Below are positions 26,666 to 34,644 of a stretch of 64,000 nucleotides of DNA, piece after piece; position 1 is the stretch's first letter, and every line of letters starts with the position of its first letter. The DNA comes from Marmoricola sp. Leaf446 (GTDB taxonomy: Bacteria; Actinomycetota; Actinomycetes; Propionibacteriales; Nocardioidaceae): NCBI RefSeq assembly GCF_001424755.1, contig NZ_LMRF01000001.1, positions 1,083,744 through 1,147,743 of the forward strand. The letters run 5' to 3'. A program made the translations under genes and the position numbers. Under the pieces are notes generated by a model. It made no database searches. It saw only the letters and a list, made by a program, of their open reading frames with translations, and was not told the origin of the DNA.

Positions 26666-27049
26666 GTGACCGACACCGCCGGCTGGGAGCCGCTGACCGA
26701 CGACCCTGCCGACCAGCCCGGCGCCGAGGACCGCAAGCTCGCCGTGCTGGCCAAGGCCACCCGCACCCGGGCGCGCGCCGCCGAGGGGGCCGCGCTGCGC
26801 GACCTCGACGGGCGCACCTACGCCGCCGCCACGGTCGACCTGCCCCACCTGCGGCTCAGCGCCCTGGGGGCCGCGGTCGCGATGGCGGTGGCCAGCGGGG
26901 CCGCCGGCCTCGAGGCGGCCGTGCTGCTGACCGACTCCGACCAGGTCGGCGACGACGAGCTCGCGGTGGTCGGCGACCTCGGTGGCAGCGGGGTCACGGT
27001 GCTGCTCGGCGACCCGGCCGGGCGGCTGCGGGCGCGGCGTACGACCTGA
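26666..27049 (+). CDS. Degenerate cytidine deaminase homologue
   Basis: A 127-residue protein whose central part (RKLAVLAKATRTRARAAEGA, DGRTYAAATVDLPHLRLSAL, AAVAMAVASGAAGLEAAVLL) follows the N-terminal fold of a cytidine deaminase. The catalytic HAE segment and the PCxxC zinc motif are missing, and there is no cysteine at all. It sits between corC and the era region, where actinomycetes often carry cdd, so it looks like a conserved non-catalytic derivative. GTG 26666 lies 7 nt after TAGACT (26653-26658), which overlaps the corC stop: a leaderless internal promoter. Confidence 0.75.
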   Translation: MTDTAGWEPLTDDPADQPGAEDRKLAVLAKATRTRARAAEGAALRDLDGRTYAAATVDLPHLRLSALGAAVAMAVASGAAGLEAAVLLTDSDQVGDDELAVVGDLGGSGVTVLLGDPAGRLRARRTT

Positions 27050-27151
27050 CGCGGCGCGGGGTGGTGCGCGAGCCCCCCGGTCGCTGGCAAGGTGGGAGCG
27101 TCGACGTGCCATGATGGTTGCGATGAGCAACCACCCCAGGAGGTGTCCGGC

Positions 27152-28567
27152 ATGACCGCCCTGCTGCCCCAGGCGTCACGCCGTACGGCCAGCACCACCG
27201 GCCGCGCGGCCCACGCCGCCGCTGTCCGCCGCCTCCAGCAGTCCTACGCCGCCCTGCCGCCCGGCTCGCCGGTCCGGCTGGCCAAGCGCACCTCCAACCT
27301 GTTCCGCCCCCGGGAGACCGTGGCCGGCTCGGGGCTCGACGTCTCCGGGCTGACCGGGGTGATCGAGGTCGACCCGGGCGCCCGCACCGCCGACGTCCAG
27401 GGCATGTGCACCTACGAGGACCTCGTCGACGTCACGCTGGCCCACGGCCTGGTGCCCCTCGTCGTGCCCCAGCTGCGGACCATCACCCTCGGTGGCGCCG
27501 TCACCGGGCTCGGCATCGAGTCCACGTCGTTCCGCCACGGGCTGCCCCACGAGTCCGTGCTCGAGATGGACGTCTTCACCGGCGCCGGCGAGGTCGTCAC
27601 CACCAGTCCGACCGAGCACGCCGACCTGTTCACCACCTTCCCCAACTCCTACGGCTCGCTCGGCTACGCCACCCGGCTGCGCATCGAGCTGATGCCCGTC
27701 ACCTCCCACGTCGCGCTGCGCCACGTGCGCTTCACCGAGACCGGCCCGCTGGAGCGGGCGATCGCCGAGATCACCGACACCGGGGCCTTCGACGGCGAGG
27801 CCGTCGACCTGCTCGACGGCACCTCCTTCGAGCCCGGCCACCACGTGCTCAGCCTCGGCCGGTTCGTCGACAGCGACCAGCCGGGCTCGGACTACACCGG
27901 CGCCGGCGTCTACTGGCGCTCGGTGGCCGAGCGCACCACCGACCTGATGACCGTCCACGACTACCTCTGGCGCTGGGACACCGACTGGTTCTGGTGCTCC
28001 CGGGCCTTCGGCGCCCAGCACCCGCTGGTGCGCCGGCTCTGGCCCCGCCGGCTGCGCCGCTCCGACACCTACCACCGGCTCGTCGGCCTCGACCAGCGCT
28101 TCGGCGTCGTCGACCGGCTCGACGCCCGCGCCGGCCGGCCGGCCCGCGAGCGCGTCGTGCAGGACGTCGAGGTGCCCGTCGAGCGGCTGGGGGAGTTCCT
28201 CGACTGGTTCGACGAGGCCGTGGGCATGCGCCCGGTCTGGCTGTGCCCGCTGCGGCTGCGCGACTCCGTGGCCGGGACGAACCCGTGGCCGACGTACCCC
28301 CTCGAGCCGGGGCGCACCTACGTCAACGTCGGCTTCTGGGGCGCGGTGTCCGTCGGCCCCGAGGCCCCCGACGCCCCGCTCAACCGGGCGATCGAGGCGC
28401 GCGTCGCCGAGCTCGACGGACACAAGTCCCTCTACTCCGAGTCGTTCTACGACCGCGAGACCTTCGACCGTCTCTACGACGGTCCCCACCTGGCTGCGGT
28501 GAAGCAGCGCTACGACCCCCACGACCGGCTCACGAGCCTCTACGACAAGGCGGTGCGACGACGATGA
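27152..28567 (+). CDS. tmsA: FAD-binding oxidoreductase of 10-methyl fatty acid synthesis
   Basis: A 471-residue protein. It has an FAD_binding_4 domain (VIEVDPGARTADVQGMCTYE, VPQLRTITLGGAVTGLGIES, SYGSLGYATRLRIELM), resembling the DHCR24-like oxidoreductases. In tuberculostearate pathways TmsA (BfaA) reduces the 10-methylene acyl intermediate made by TmsB to the 10-methyl product, using NADPH. Assignment rests on the domain type and on the overlapping cyclopropane-synthase-like gene. AGGAGG lies 8 nt before the ATG at 27152; a small hairpin (27116-27132) precedes it. The stop overlaps the tmsB start (ATGA). Confidence 0.88.
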   Translation: MTALLPQASRRTASTTGRAAHAAAVRRLQQSYAALPPGSPVRLAKRTSNLFRPRETVAGSGLDVSGLTGVIEVDPGARTADVQGMCTYEDLVDVTLAHGLVPLVVPQLRTITLGGAVTGLGIESTSFRHGLPHESVLEMDVFTGAGEVVTTSPTEHADLFTTFPNSYGSLGYATRLRIELMPVTSHVALRHVRFTETGPLERAIAEITDTGAFDGEAVDLLDGTSFEPGHHVLSLGRFVDSDQPGSDYTGAGVYWRSVAERTTDLMTVHDYLWRWDTDWFWCSRAFGAQHPLVRRLWPRRLRRSDTYHRLVGLDQRFGVVDRLDARAGRPARERVVQDVEVPVERLGEFLDWFDEAVGMRPVWLCPLRLRDSVAGTNPWPTYPLEPGRTYVNVGFWGAVSVGPEAPDAPLNRAIEARVAELDGHKSLYSESFYDRETFDRLYDGPHLAAVKQRYDPHDRLTSLYDKAVRRR

Positions 28568-29880
28568 CGACCCTCAAGGACCTCGGTGGTGCAGCCCGCG
28601 GGACCACGGCCCCCAAGCTGACTATCGCGCAGATGTTCGAGACCCTGCTGCTCCGGCCCGCGCCGGTCCGGTTCACGGCGTACGACGGCAGCAGCTACGG
28701 CCCGACCGACGCCCCCTTCGGGCTGGACCTCACGACCGAGCGCGGCCTGGCCTACCTGGTCACCGCCCCCGGTGACCTGGGGCTGGCCCGGGCCTACGTC
28801 TCGGGCGACCTCGACGTGCGCGGCGTCCACCCGGGCGACCCCTACGCCGGCATGGTGACGCTGCTGCGCGCGATGCGCTTCCGTCGGCCCAGCCCGGGCC
28901 AGGCGGTCGCCCTGATGCGCTCGATCGGCCTCTCGCAGCTGCTGCCCCCGCCCCCGCCGCCGCAGGAGCACCTGCCGCGCTGGCGCCGGGTCATGGAGGG
29001 GCTGCGCCACTCCTCCGAGCGGGACTCGCAGGTGATCTCGCACCACTACGACGTCTCCAACCGGTTCTACGAGATGGTCCTCGGGCCCTCGATGACCTAC
29101 ACCTGCGCGCTGTTCGAGACCGAGCACACCTCGCTCGAGGAGGCCCAGCGCGCGAAGTACGAGCTCGTCGCCCGCAAGCTCGCGCTCCGGCCGGGCCAGC
29201 GCCTGCTCGACGTCGGCTGCGGGTGGGGCGGCATGGTCCGCCACGCCGCCCGCGAGCACGGCGTCCGCGCCCTCGGCGTGACGCTCTCGCGCGAGCAGGC
29301 CGAGTGGGCGCAGGAGAAGATCCGCGAGGAGGGCCTCGAGCACCTCGCCGAGGTGCGCCACCTCGACTACCGCGACGTGCAGGAGACCGGCTTCGACGCC
29401 GTCAGCTCGATCGGCCTCACCGAGCACATCGGCGTCGACCAGTACCCCGCCTACTTCGGCTTCCTGCGCGACAAGCTGCTCCCCGGCGGTCGCCTGCTCA
29501 ACCACTGCATCACCCGCCCGACCAACAGGCCGACGGCGACCGGCGCCTTCATCGACCGCTACGTCTTCCCCGACGGCGAGCTGACCGGCTCGGGCCGGAT
29601 CATCACCGAGGCGCAGGACGCGGGCCTGGAGGTCCAGCACGAGGAGAACCTCCGGGTCCACTACGCCCACACCCTGGCCGGCTGGTGCCGCAACCTGGAG
29701 GCCCACTGGGACGAGGCCGTCGCCGAGGTCGGCGAGGGCACGGCCCGCGTCTGGGGGCTCTACATGGCCGGCTCCCGGATGGGCTTCGAGCGCAACGAGA
29801 TCCAGCTCCACCAGGTGCTCGCCACCCGCACCGACGACGAGGGCCGCAGCGGGTTCCCGCTGCGCCCCGACTGGGTGTGA
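28564..29880 (+). CDS. tmsB: SAM-dependent fatty acid C10-methyltransferase (cyclopropane synthase family)
   Basis: A 438-residue protein of the CFA/mycolic acid methyltransferase family. It contains HHYDVSNRFYEMVLGPSMTY, ACALFE-like YTCALFETEHTSLEEAQ, the SAM loop LLDVGCGWGGMVRHAAREHG and IGLTEHIGVDQYPAYF. The N-terminal 150 residues hold the extra lipid-binding domain typical of TmsB/BfaB. The enzyme methylenates oleoyl phospholipid chains at C10. It is translationally coupled to tmsA. No tmsC follows; instead a flavoprotein gene starts 28 bp downstream. Confidence 0.9.
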   Translation: MTTLKDLGGAARGTTAPKLTIAQMFETLLLRPAPVRFTAYDGSSYGPTDAPFGLDLTTERGLAYLVTAPGDLGLARAYVSGDLDVRGVHPGDPYAGMVTLLRAMRFRRPSPGQAVALMRSIGLSQLLPPPPPPQEHLPRWRRVMEGLRHSSERDSQVISHHYDVSNRFYEMVLGPSMTYTCALFETEHTSLEEAQRAKYELVARKLALRPGQRLLDVGCGWGGMVRHAAREHGVRALGVTLSREQAEWAQEKIREEGLEHLAEVRHLDYRDVQETGFDAVSSIGLTEHIGVDQYPAYFGFLRDKLLPGGRLLNHCITRPTNRPTATGAFIDRYVFPDGELTGSGRIITEAQDAGLEVQHEENLRVHYAHTLAGWCRNLEAHWDEAVAEVGEGTARVWGLYMAGSRMGFERNEIQLHQVLATRTDDEGRSGFPLRPDWV

Positions 29881-29908
29881 GACCGGCGCCGGCGGATAGC
29901 CTGCGGGG

Positions 29909-30676
29909 ATGACCTCCGCCCGTACGACGCACCGCGCCGTGGTGCGCTCGCGACGGCGGATCTCCCAGCACTTGCTCCGGCTCGAGCTCACCACCGACGG
30001 GACGCTGGCCTCGACCGGGGTGGCCGACGAGTGGCTGGCCCTGACCGTGCCGGGACAGTTCCAGACCCGCTACTACACCGTCCGCTCGCTCGAGGGGGAC
30101 GACCTCGTCCTCGACGTGGTCGTGCACGACGAGGGCCTGGTCACCGGGTGGGCACAGACCGACTGCGTCGGCGACGAGGTCGGCCTCGGGGCGCCCAAGG
30201 GGTCCTTCGAGCTGCCGCCCGACGCCGGCTGGGTGGTGCTGGCCGGCGACCTGACCGCGCTGCCCGCGATGGCCCGGATCGCCGCCTCGCTGGGCGGCAC
30301 GCTGCCGCTCGCCGTGCACGCCGAGACGCCCGACGGGCCGCTGCCCGACTACCTCGGCGTGGAGGCGACCTGGCACCACGCCGAGCCGGGCAGCAGCGAG
30401 CTGGCCCGCACCGTGGCCGGCCTCGACTGGCCCGACGGCCCGGGCTACTTCTGGATGGCGGGCGAGTCCGCGCAGATGCGCGACATCCGCCGCCACGTCC
30501 GTCGCGACCTCGGCTGGGACTCCAAGCACCACGAGGTGATGGGCTACTGGAGCGGCAGCCGCGGTCGTCAGGCCCGGCGCGTCGACCCCGGTCCGCTCTA
30601 CGCCCGTGGCCGCGCCGCGGGCAAGACCGACGAGCAGATCTGGGCCGAGTACGACGAGAGCAGGGACCCCGCATGA
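29909..30676 (+). CDS. Siderophore-interacting FAD/NAD(P)H reductase family protein
   Basis: A 255-residue protein. It has an FAD-binding beta-barrel (YYTVRSLEGDDLVLDVVVHDEG, GLGAPKGSFELPPDAGWVVLAGD) and the C-terminal SIP segment (YFWMAGESAQMRDIRRHVRRDLG, EVMGYWSGSRG). The family reduces Fe(III)-siderophores with NAD(P)H. ATG 29909 lies 6 nt after TAGCCT (29897-29902), so it has its own leaderless promoter even though it follows tmsB closely. No siderophore genes are near, leaving open a role as reductant for another pathway. Its stop overlaps the era start (ATGA). Confidence 0.85.
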   Translation: MTSARTTHRAVVRSRRRISQHLLRLELTTDGTLASTGVADEWLALTVPGQFQTRYYTVRSLEGDDLVLDVVVHDEGLVTGWAQTDCVGDEVGLGAPKGSFELPPDAGWVVLAGDLTALPAMARIAASLGGTLPLAVHAETPDGPLPDYLGVEATWHHAEPGSSELARTVAGLDWPDGPGYFWMAGESAQMRDIRRHVRRDLGWDSKHHEVMGYWSGSRGRQARRVDPGPLYARGRAAGKTDEQIWAEYDESRDPA

Positions 30677-31605
30677 GCACCCCCACCAGCGACCCGCACC
30701 GGTCGGGGTTCGCCTGCTTCGTCGGCCGCCCCAACGCCGGCAAGTCGACGCTGACCAACGCGATCGTCGGCACCAAGGTGGCGATCACCTCCTCCAAGCC
30801 GCAGACCACCCGCACCGTCGTGCGCGGCATCGTGCACCGGCCCGACGCGCAGCTGGTGCTCGTCGACACCCCCGGGCTGCACAAGCCGCGCACCCTGCTG
30901 GGCGAGCGGCTCAACGACCTCGTCGTCACCACGTGGGCCGAGGTCGACGTGGTGGCCGTCTGCTTCCCGGCCGACCAGAAGCCGGGTCCCGGCGACCGGT
31001 TCCTGGTCGACGAGCTGGCCAAGGTCCGGCGTACGACGAAGTTCGCGGTCGCCACCAAGACCGACCTCGTCACCCCCGAGCAGCTCGGCCAGCACCTGCT
31101 GGCCATCGACCGGCTCGGCCGCGAGACCGGCACCGAGTGGGCCGAGATCGTGCCCGTCTCGGCCGTCAACGGTGACCAGGTGCAGCTGCTCGCCGACCTG
31201 CTGGTGCAGCGGCTGCCCGAGGGGCCGCAGCTCTACCCCGACGGCGACCTGACCGACGCCCCCGAGGAGGCGATCGTCGCGGAGCTGATCCGCGAGGCCG
31301 CGCTGGAGGGTGTGCGCGACGAGCTGCCGCACTCGATCGCCGTCGTGGTCGAGGAGATGGGCCTACGCGAGGGCCGCCCGGCCGACAAGCCGCTGCTGGA
31401 GATCCACGCCAACCTGTTCGTGGAGCGCTCCTCGCAGAAGGGCATCGTGATCGGCCACAAGGGCTCGCGCCTGAAGGAGGTCGGCACCGCTGCCCGCCAC
31501 CAGATCACCGCCATGCTCGGCACCCCGGTCTACCTCGACCTCCACGTCAAGATCGCCAAGGACTGGCAGCGCGACCCCAAGCAGCTGCGCCGGCTCGGCT
31601 TCTGA
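30673..31605 (+). CDS. era: GTPase Era
   Basis: A 310-residue protein with the G1 motif GRPNAGKST, switch region TSSKPQTTR, G3 DTPGLHKPR, TKTDL (G4) and a C-terminal KH domain (VIGHKGSRLKEVGTAARHQI, LDLHVKIAKDWQRDPKQLRRLGF). Era binds the 3' end of 16S rRNA and is needed for 30S assembly, functionally close to the YbeY encoded 5 kb upstream. The ATG overlaps the stop of the flavoprotein gene by 4 bp, so it is co-transcribed with it. The length is standard. Confidence 0.97.
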   Translation: MSTPTSDPHRSGFACFVGRPNAGKSTLTNAIVGTKVAITSSKPQTTRTVVRGIVHRPDAQLVLVDTPGLHKPRTLLGERLNDLVVTTWAEVDVVAVCFPADQKPGPGDRFLVDELAKVRRTTKFAVATKTDLVTPEQLGQHLLAIDRLGRETGTEWAEIVPVSAVNGDQVQLLADLLVQRLPEGPQLYPDGDLTDAPEEAIVAELIREAALEGVRDELPHSIAVVVEEMGLREGRPADKPLLEIHANLFVERSSQKGIVIGHKGSRLKEVGTAARHQITAMLGTPVYLDLHVKIAKDWQRDPKQLRRLGF

Positions 31606-31657
31606 GGCGCGCCCGGGGCGGGTCGGCGGCGTCGGTGCCGGCCGGTAGCGTCGCCGC

Positions 31658-32914
31658 GTGACCGGCTGGGACGACCTCTACGACGCGCACGCGCGCGAGC
31701 GCTGGGTCGAGGAGCCCCTCAAGCGGGTGCGCGCGCCCGAGCGGACGCCCTTCGAGCGCGACCGGGCGCGGGTCGTCCACGCGGCGTCGCTGCGCCGGCT
31801 CGCGGCCAAGACGCAGGTGCTCGGGCCCGGCACCGACGACTTCGTCCGCAACCGGCTCACCCACAGCCTCGAGGTGGCCCAGGTCGCGCGCGACCTCGCC
31901 CACCCGCTCGGGTGCCACCCCGACCTCGCCGAGACCGCGGCGCTGGCCCACGACCTCGGCCACCCGCCCTTCGGCCACAACGGCGAGACCGTGCTCGACG
32001 AGCTCGGGGCGGCGGCCGGCGGGTTCGAGGGCAACGCCCAGACGCTGCGCATCCTGACCCGGCTCGAGGCCAAGTCCTTCGACGCCGACGGGCGCTCGGT
32101 CGGGCTCAACCTGACCCGGGCGACGCTCGACGCCTGCACCAAGTACCCCTGGACCCGCACCGACGCCCCGGCCGACCGCCCCGGCAAGTTCGGCGTCTAC
32201 GACGACGACCGGGCCGTCTTCGGGTGGCTGCGCGACGGGGTCGGCGGCGCCCGGCGCGCGGTCGAGGCGCAGGTGATGGACGTCGCCGACGACATCGCCT
32301 ACTCCGTGCACGACCTCGAGGACGGCGTCGTGCTCGGCGGCATCGACCTGGCGCTGCTCGACGACCCGGGGGAGCGGGCGGCGGTCTTCGCCACGGTGCG
32401 CGAGCTCTACCTGCCCGACGTCGACGCGGCGGCGCTCGAGGAGGCCCTGGCGCGGGTGCGCTCGGTCGGCTCGTGGCCCGGCGCGGCGTACGACGGGAGC
32501 CGGCGGGCGCTCGCCTCGCTGAAGAACCTCACCAGCGACCTCATCGGGGTCTTCTGCGGCGAGGTCCACCGCGCCACCGTGGAGCGGCACGGGCCCGGGC
32601 CGCTGGCCCGCCACCGCGCCGACCTGGTGGTGCCCGACGGCACCCTGGCCGAGGTGTCGGTGCTCAAGGGGGTGGCGGCGCACTACGTGATGCGCTCGAC
32701 GGCCCGGCTGGGCGTGATGGAGCGGCAGCGTCAGCTGGTCGCCGAGCTCCACGAGGCGCTGGTGCGCCGCGGCGAGGACGCGATGGACGCCGCCCACGCG
32801 GCCGACCTCCGCGAGGCCGCCGACGACCGGGGGCGCTCCCGGGTGGTGCTCGACCAGCTGGCCAGCCTCACCGACGCCTCGGCGGTGGCGTGGCACGCGC
32901 GGCTGTGCCGCTGA
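31658..32914 (+). CDS. dgt: Deoxyguanosinetriphosphate triphosphohydrolase-like protein
   Basis: A 418-residue HD-domain protein of the dGTPase family. Visible are the start WDDLYDAHARERWVEEP, the metal ligands in RNRLTHSLEVAQVAR and AHDLGHPPFGHNGE, and DVADDIAYSVHDLEDG. It hydrolyses dNTPs to nucleoside and triphosphate and so affects the dNTP pool. The position just before dnaG (with an interposed operon) is conserved in actinomycetes. GTG 31658 lies 6 nt after TAGCGT (31646-31651), a leaderless start. Confidence 0.93.
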   Translation: MTGWDDLYDAHARERWVEEPLKRVRAPERTPFERDRARVVHAASLRRLAAKTQVLGPGTDDFVRNRLTHSLEVAQVARDLAHPLGCHPDLAETAALAHDLGHPPFGHNGETVLDELGAAAGGFEGNAQTLRILTRLEAKSFDADGRSVGLNLTRATLDACTKYPWTRTDAPADRPGKFGVYDDDRAVFGWLRDGVGGARRAVEAQVMDVADDIAYSVHDLEDGVVLGGIDLALLDDPGERAAVFATVRELYLPDVDAAALEEALARVRSVGSWPGAAYDGSRRALASLKNLTSDLIGVFCGEVHRATVERHGPGPLARHRADLVVPDGTLAEVSVLKGVAAHYVMRSTARLGVMERQRQLVAELHEALVRRGEDAMDAAHAADLREAADDRGRSRVVLDQLASLTDASAVAWHARLCR

Positions 32915-32957
32915 CCCGGGGCACCCCTCGGGTCCCGGACCGCGCGAGGATGGGCCC

Positions 32958-33875
32958 ATGAGCGATCGACTGGTCTGGCTGCCGTTCGACCCCGCCGAGC
33001 TGGGGGAGCTGCCCGACGGGCTGCGCTACGAGCACGTCGACCCCGACGGCGACGAGGTGCCGGCGAGCGTCGAGGAGGTGGCGTTCGTGGTGATGCACTA
33101 CCGGTTCAGCCGGCCCGACGGCGAGCTGCTGGCGCGGATGCCGCGCCTGGAGGTGGTCCAGACCCAGACCGCCGGGGTCGAGCACGTCCGCCCCTACCTG
33201 CCCGAGGGCGTCACGCTGTGCAACGGCCGGGGCATCCACGACACCTCGACCGCCGAGCTCGCCCTGACCCTGACGCTGGCCTCGCTGCGCGGGATCCCGG
33301 AGTTCGTCCGGGCGCAGGACCGCGGCGCCTGGGAGGCCGAGCGGCGGGAGTCGCTGGCCGACAAGACCGTGCTGATCGTGGGCTACGGCCAGATCGGCGC
33401 CGCCGTCGAGGAGCGCGTCCGGGCCTTCGAGGCCGACGTGGTCCGGGTGGCCCGCAGCGCCCGCGACGGCGTCCACCCGATCGGCGACCTGCCCTCGCTG
33501 CTGCCCTCGGCCGACGTCGTGGTCGTCGTGGTGCCCGGCACCGACGAGACGGTCGGCCTCTTCGACGCGGCCATGCTGGCGCGGATGCGCGACGGCGCGC
33601 TGCTGGTCAACGTGGCCCGTGGCCCGGTCGTCGACACCGACGCCCTGCTCGCCGAGCTGACCAGCGGCCGGCTCCGCGCCGGCCTCGACGTCACCGACCC
33701 GGAGCCGCTGCCCGAGGGACACCCCCTCTGGGACGCCCCCGGCCTGCTGCTCACCCCCCACGTCGGCGGCGCCAGCAGCGCCATGCAGCCCCGCGCCCGC
33801 CGGCTCGTCCGCGAGCAGCTCGAGCGGTACGCCGCCGACGACGAGCTCGCCAACGTGGTCACCGGGGACTACTGA
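32958..33875 (+). CDS. D-isomer-specific 2-hydroxyacid dehydrogenase family protein
   Basis: A 305-residue protein with the NAD-binding domain VLIVGYGQIGAAVEERVRAF, the substrate segment NVARGPVVDTDALLAEL, and LDVTDPEPLPEGHPLWD with the catalytic acid. H in LLTPHVGG is the general acid-base. The fold is that of phosphoglycerate or formate-type dehydrogenases acting on an unknown 2-oxo acid. The ATG follows AGGATG by 6 nt. It is probably a single gene, followed by 361 bp of hairpin-rich non-coding DNA. Confidence 0.9.
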   Translation: MSDRLVWLPFDPAELGELPDGLRYEHVDPDGDEVPASVEEVAFVVMHYRFSRPDGELLARMPRLEVVQTQTAGVEHVRPYLPEGVTLCNGRGIHDTSTAELALTLTLASLRGIPEFVRAQDRGAWEAERRESLADKTVLIVGYGQIGAAVEERVRAFEADVVRVARSARDGVHPIGDLPSLLPSADVVVVVVPGTDETVGLFDAAMLARMRDGALLVNVARGPVVDTDALLAELTSGRLRAGLDVTDPEPLPEGHPLWDAPGLLLTPHVGGASSAMQPRARRLVREQLERYAADDELANVVTGDY

Positions 33876-33954
33876 GCCGGGGTCTTTCCCGGGGGCGGTC
33901 CGCTGGCCCTCCGGGTGGTCTTCCCGGGTGGCCGGTGGTCGGGGTGGGGTCGTC

Positions 33955-34133
33955 CTCGGGACACCAGCGCTGTCCCGGCGTACTCCTGACGACGCTGGTG
34001 TCCCGAGGTGGGCCGAGCGAGCGGCGTACGAGAGGACCGAGGCACCGCCTCCCGCTCCGCCGGAGGTCCGGTCGCTGCGCCGGGGTTGTTGCTCCGGCGC
34101 AGTGACGGTTTCCCAAGCGAACCTGGGAAACCG
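33955..34133. repeat. Cluster of perfect inverted repeats in a non-coding gap
   Basis: Within the 361-bp gap 33876-34236 there are three perfect stems. One has 15-bp arms, CTCGGGACACCAGCG (33955-33969) and its complement (33993-34007), with a 23-nt spacer. The second is 9 bp, CTGCGCCGG (34075-34083) with 34094-34102. The third is 10 bp, CGGTTTCCCA (34106-34115) with 34124-34133. Within the first, CGGGACA can instead pair with TGTCCCG at 33971-33977, giving two exclusive folds. No reading frame with coding character is evident. It may encode a structured RNA or be a mobile-element remnant. Confidence 0.7.
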
Positions 34134-34172
34134 CCGCCGGCCTCGAAGCCGAGCAAGAGCCGCTCACGACGA

Positions 34173-34207
34173 CGAGGACCGACCCGGCAGCGCCGGATCG
34201 GTCCTCG
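34173..34207. terminator. Terminator between convergent transcripts
   Basis: CGAGGACCGA (34173-34182) pairs with TCGGTCCTCG (34198-34207), and an inner CCGGC/GCCGG stem extends it. It lies 30 bp past the end of the leftward YtxH-like gene and serves convergent transcripts. Confidence 0.75.
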
Positions 34208-34236
34208 GGTCGAACAGGTGGAGCAGGTGCGTCAGC

Positions 34237-34644
34237 TCAGGGCAGGTTGCCCTGGGGGCCGGTGTCCTCGCCGGCGCGCAGGCGCTCCGGGTTGAGCTCG
34301 CCGTCGGCCTTGCTTTCCGAGGCCGCACCCGTGGGGGTGGACGTCGAGACGACGCCGGTGGGGCCCGAGGTGGACGAGGAGGAGCTGACCTTGTCCTTGG
34401 CCGCACCCGAGGCGTCCTTGGCGGCGTCGGCGGCGGAGCTGGCCGTGTCGGCGACCTTCTCCTTCACCAGCGGGGCCTTCTCGCGGGCGAGGTCGGCGGC
34501 CTGGTGGGCCTTCTCCTGCACGCGCGGGTCGTTCTTGACCTTCTCGTAGGACTGACGGAGCTGCTCGTAGCGCTCGCGTCCGGCCTTGGCGCCGAGCACG
34601 TAGCCGACGCCTCCTGCGGCCAGGACTACCAACTTGCCGATCAT
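34237..34644 (-). CDS. YtxH-like membrane-anchored protein
   Basis: A 135-residue protein. A short N-terminal Gly-rich hydrophobic segment (MIGKLVVLAAGGVGYVLGAKAGRERYE-type start) resembles the YtxH family. It is followed by a long amphipathic helix rich in Lys, Ala and Glu, then a Ser/Thr-rich disordered tail. YtxH-type proteins are small stress-associated envelope proteins without a known biochemical activity. The ATG overlaps the stop of the YihY gene, so it is the last gene of a four-gene coupled operon. Confidence 0.8.
   Translation of the reverse strand: MIGKLVVLAAGGVGYVLGAKAGRERYEQLRQSYEKVKNDPRVQEKAHQAADLAREKAPLVKEKVADTASSAADAAKDASGAAKDKVSSSSSTSGPTGVVSTSTPTGAASESKADGELNPERLRAGEDTGPQGNLP

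Noticed and set aside
25093..26817. Long reading frame antisense to corC
   Set aside because: His/Gly/Arg-rich composition and full overlap with a well-supported gene.
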